Positions 11,817 through 14,111 of a stretch of 14,111 nt of DNA are shown piece by piece. The notes beneath the pieces were generated by a model that saw only the letters and a list, made by a program, of their open reading frames with translations, did not search any database and was not told where the DNA came from. Origin of the DNA: Chloroflexota bacterium (GTDB lineage: Bacteria; Chloroflexota; Anaerolineae; B4-G1). Each line of letters begins with the position of its first letter. The stretch's first letter is position 1. The position numbers and the translations under genes are program-made. The DNA is taken from NCBI GenBank assembly GCA_024232355.1, contig JAAEPW010000471.1, positions 1 to 14,111 of the forward strand, in the 5' to 3' direction.

Positions 11817-14111
11817 GCGAAACCCATATCTCCCCGATGCCTACAGCGAGGCCATAATTGCCGCGGGTTCCAAGAAAACAAACCCATATTTGCCAACTGA
11901 CGACGGCATGGATGCGGCTTTGTCGGTTGCCCTCAGGACCGACCCGGACAGGACCGCTAGAGCGCACACCTTATCGGCAAAAACAGGCATCCCCATAAGC
12001 ACTGTCGAACGCAACCCGGAAGCGGCTGAGAAGCAAGCGCAACTTTCCGACATGAAATCCCAAGTGGATCAGATATCCCCTCTTGGGCGTGGCTGGCTAA
12101 TAGACCCGGCTAATGCGGCTTTGGTGAAAGACGATATGGACAGCGTTTCCATGTTGGATGAAATCTGGAACACGGTCGGCACCGTGGCCGGTCATGCAGG
12201 CAATGCCCTTAAACGTGGTGCATTGCGGGTTGGTCAAGGTTTTAACCAGTTTGTTGCGGAAGAATCAGCAGAACAAGCCCTTGATGCCGAGCGCTCGTTT
12301 GGTGAAATCATCGGCGATCAATTGGGAGGGTATAGGTCTGTCCCAAATCCAATTGATTTATTGCAGTCTGGTGAGCGTTATGCCTCATCACGTTTGTTTG
12401 GGGGAGCCCAAGAGGCTGCCCACGCCAGATTGCGCAATGTCGGCGAGTTCGCCCGCCGTATTCAGGAAACACCGAAATCCCCTACAGCCGAAGCCAGCCA
12501 AAATGCGATCCTGGAGGCGGGAAAGAAGGGGTTTATGCCAGCGATTGACGCTGTTCTTGAAGACCCCCTGGGGGCAATGGCTCTTGGAACTGAAATCGCG
12601 CTGGAGTTTGTCCCTCAACTTGCCATTAGTTCGGTTGCCACGGCCACCGGTGGCCCCGCGTCCGGCGCTGCTACTCTTGGGCTCACTTCTGCTTTTACAG
12701 AACGTTATTCATCTCCTGCCGAATTTCTAGCTGAACGGGGGTATGATCTGACTGACCCGGAAGAAGTTAACCGGGCACTTGAAGACCCCGCTCTTTTACG
12801 TGCCGCTGCCAGTTACGGGTTCACAAGGGGGTTGATTATCGGCACGTTTGACGCCGCTTCTGGTGGGCTCGCAGGCAAGGCGTTGTCGTCAGGGATAATC
12901 AGGAATTTTCTGCTACAGGCTGTTGCGCAAGCGGGCCTGGGCGGCGGTGGAGAAGCTGCTGCGCAATATGCCACGACAGGTAAAGTTGACGCTGGTGAGG
13001 TCGTTCTTGAAGCGGTTGGAGAGTTTGCGGCGGCACCAATTGAGGTAATGGGAGTTGGGGGCCACTTTGCCAAAACAAGGCGTCAAAAAGGACTTCTCGA
13101 TGATCAGCGCGTCGCCGCCGAAGAGGATATCGACAAACTCAAACGCACCCGCGACGCTTTGTCGAACGGTAAACTGGAAGGCCGCTCAACGGATAAAGTC
13201 AAGGAACTGATTAACCGTCTAACCAAAGACGGTATGGTCTATCTTGATGTAAACGGTGCGGACGAGTATTTCCAGAAATCCGGCGAGGATGCCGATACCT
13301 GGTACCAGTGGATGGGGGTCGAAGATCAGGTCGCTCGCGCTCGTGCCGGTGAAGGCATGATCGAAGTGTCGACGGCGGATTTTCTGACCGTGCAAGGGAT
13401 TGATGATCATCTTGACGGGCTGGCGGCTGATATTCGACTGACGGACGGCGGCTTGACCATGCGTCAGGTTGAACAGGCCGAGACGTTCAATGAAAAGCGC
13501 CTGAATGATGTTCTGGCCGATGTTCGCGATGAAGACGCTGCCCGCGAAATGGCACAGGCCGAAGCCGCCGATGTAGTCTATGACGATGTGCTTTCGCAAC
13601 TGAACGCAACGAACGTTTATGATATTGACGCCGCGCGTTATCAGGCGACGGTCTGGCAACATACGATCCGCACCCTGGCCGCCCGCACGGGCAGGGATGT
13701 TGCGGAACTGTATGAACAGTTCAAGCCGACAATCAAAACGGCAATAGAAAAAGAAGGACGCTTTCGTTCCGATGTGGCGTTGGAGCGCATTCTTGAACGT
13801 GTCCGCATGAATGAACGCGGAGAGTTGAAGTCCAGCAGGCAATCGGCAACACCCGTACTGGATCATCTGAAAACGTTGGGTGGCGTACGCAAAGGCTCAA
13901 ATCTGGCTGGTGAGTTGAACGCCATGGGTATCACGCCACGGACCCATCGCGGCCTGTTCAAGAAGGAAACTGATAAAGGTGCCCTGGGTGACGTTGATAA
14001 CCTGGAGCCTCGCGATATCCTGGCGGAAATTCAAAATGACGGTACCTATGCTGATCGAGACGCCGTGTTGGAATCCGTCCGTCGAGAATGGATTGACAAG
14101 AAGCCAACACG
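11809..14111 (+). CDS. Large internal virion / polyvalent-like protein (3' truncated by window)
   Basis: The frame opens at ATG 11809, after GGAGG (11798-11802), and stays open to the right edge, giving at least 767 residues. It holds the position of T7 gp16, the inner-membrane channel protein. Residues 5-9 and 25-29 are both Asn-Pro-Tyr-Leu-Pro, 20 residues apart. Residues about 252-420 are Gly/Ala-rich and hydrophobic with several potential membrane-insertion helices (Glu-Phe-Val-Pro-Gln-Leu-Ala-Ile-Ser-Ser, then Gly-Leu-Ile-Ile-Gly-Thr-Phe). Residues about 475-530 (Val-Tyr-Leu-Asp-Val, then Ile-Glu-Val-Ser-Thr-Ala-Asp-Phe) resemble a module of large 'polyvalent' phage proteins, followed by Thr-Leu-Ala-Ala-Arg-Thr-Gly-Arg-Asp. 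I see no lytic transglycosylase Glu motif. If there is one, it lies beyond the window. Confidence 0.75.
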   Translation, partial: MTERNPYLPDAYSEAIIAAGSKKTNPYLPTDDGMDAALSVALRTDPDRTARAHTLSAKTGIPISTVERNPEAAEKQAQLSDMKSQVDQISPLGRGWLIDPANAALVKDDMDSVSMLDEIWNTVGTVAGHAGNALKRGALRVGQGFNQFVAEESAEQALDAERSFGEIIGDQLGGYRSVPNPIDLLQSGERYASSRLFGGAQEAAHARLRNVGEFARRIQETPKSPTAEASQNAILEAGKKGFMPAIDAVLEDPLGAMALGTEIALEFVPQLAISSVATATGGPASGAATLGLTSAFTERYSSPAEFLAERGYDLTDPEEVNRALEDPALLRAAASYGFTRGLIIGTFDAASGGLAGKALSSGIIRNFLLQAVAQAGLGGGGEAAAQYATTGKVDAGEVVLEAVGEFAAAPIEVMGVGGHFAKTRRQKGLLDDQRVAAEEDIDKLKRTRDALSNGKLEGRSTDKVKELINRLTKDGMVYLDVNGADEYFQKSGEDADTWYQWMGVEDQVARARAGEGMIEVSTADFLTVQGIDDHLDGLAADIRLTDGGLTMRQVEQAETFNEKRLNDVLADVRDEDAAREMAQAEAADVVYDDVLSQLNATNVYDIDAARYQATVWQHTIRTLAARTGRDVAELYEQFKPTIKTAIEKEGRFRSDVALERILERVRMNERGELKSSRQSATPVLDHLKTLGGVRKGSNLAGELNAMGITPRTHRGLFKKETDKGALGDVDNLEPRDILAEIQNDGTYADRDAVLESVRREWIDKKPT

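Noticed and set aside
12158..12730. 190-codon + strand frame inside the last gene
   Set aside because: The overlapping frame from 11809 is longer, has a good ribosome-binding site, and has protein-like composition through the whole region. This one is Leu/Arg/Pro-rich, as in shadows.
13219..13866. 215-codon minus-strand frame near the right end
   Set aside because: It is antisense to the polyvalent-like module, with no ribosome-binding site or recognisable domain.

Overview
The window is a contiguous stretch of a tailed-phage genome (free phage or prophage) with a T7-like, podovirus-type morphogenesis layout. It runs on the + strand from the last 78 codons of the large terminase to an internal virion protein that is cut by the right edge. 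No integrase, tRNA, replication gene, lysis gene or phage RNA polymerase is visible. The host is probably a Gram-negative proteobacterium: the lipoprotein has a classic lipobox, coding is moderately GC-rich, and ribosome-binding sites are strong Shine-Dalgarno types. An alphaproteobacterium is a reasonable guess from the style of the portal, scaffold and capsid proteins and from the DUF2927-like lipoprotein, but this is inference.

Left block (1-2690): terminase large subunit end, a GNAT-type acetyltransferase, a Gly/Ser/Lys-rich orphan protein and a DUF2927-like lipoprotein. The first three genes are translationally coupled. The block closes with a Rho-independent terminator.

Cassette (about 2690-3190): one small minus-strand gene for a Cas2/ferredoxin-fold-like protein ('SinR family' type) sits between the terminator and the portal gene. 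It is the only gene on the minus strand. Near-identical copies of the portal gene's leader (U-tract plus Shine-Dalgarno plus start region) flank it, at 2681-2709 and 3179-3207. This looks like the scar of a moron insertion and is the most interesting structure here. The gene's own ribosome-binding site lies in a perfect 9-bp inverted repeat.

Head block (3202-7404): portal, Bbp19-like protein, scaffold, major capsid protein, a strong terminator, then a small 67-residue protein. A terminator-like hairpin also lies inside the Bbp19-like gene.

Tail and ejection block (7408-14111): tail tubular proteins A and B, then three consecutive internal virion proteins in the positions of T7 gp14, gp15 and gp16. 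Together these would package DNA (terminase), assemble the procapsid (portal, scaffold, capsid), close it with the tail tube and nozzle, and deliver the genome through an ejection channel made by the internal proteins. The acetyltransferase, lipoprotein and Cas2-like gene are accessory and could alter the host or regulate expression.
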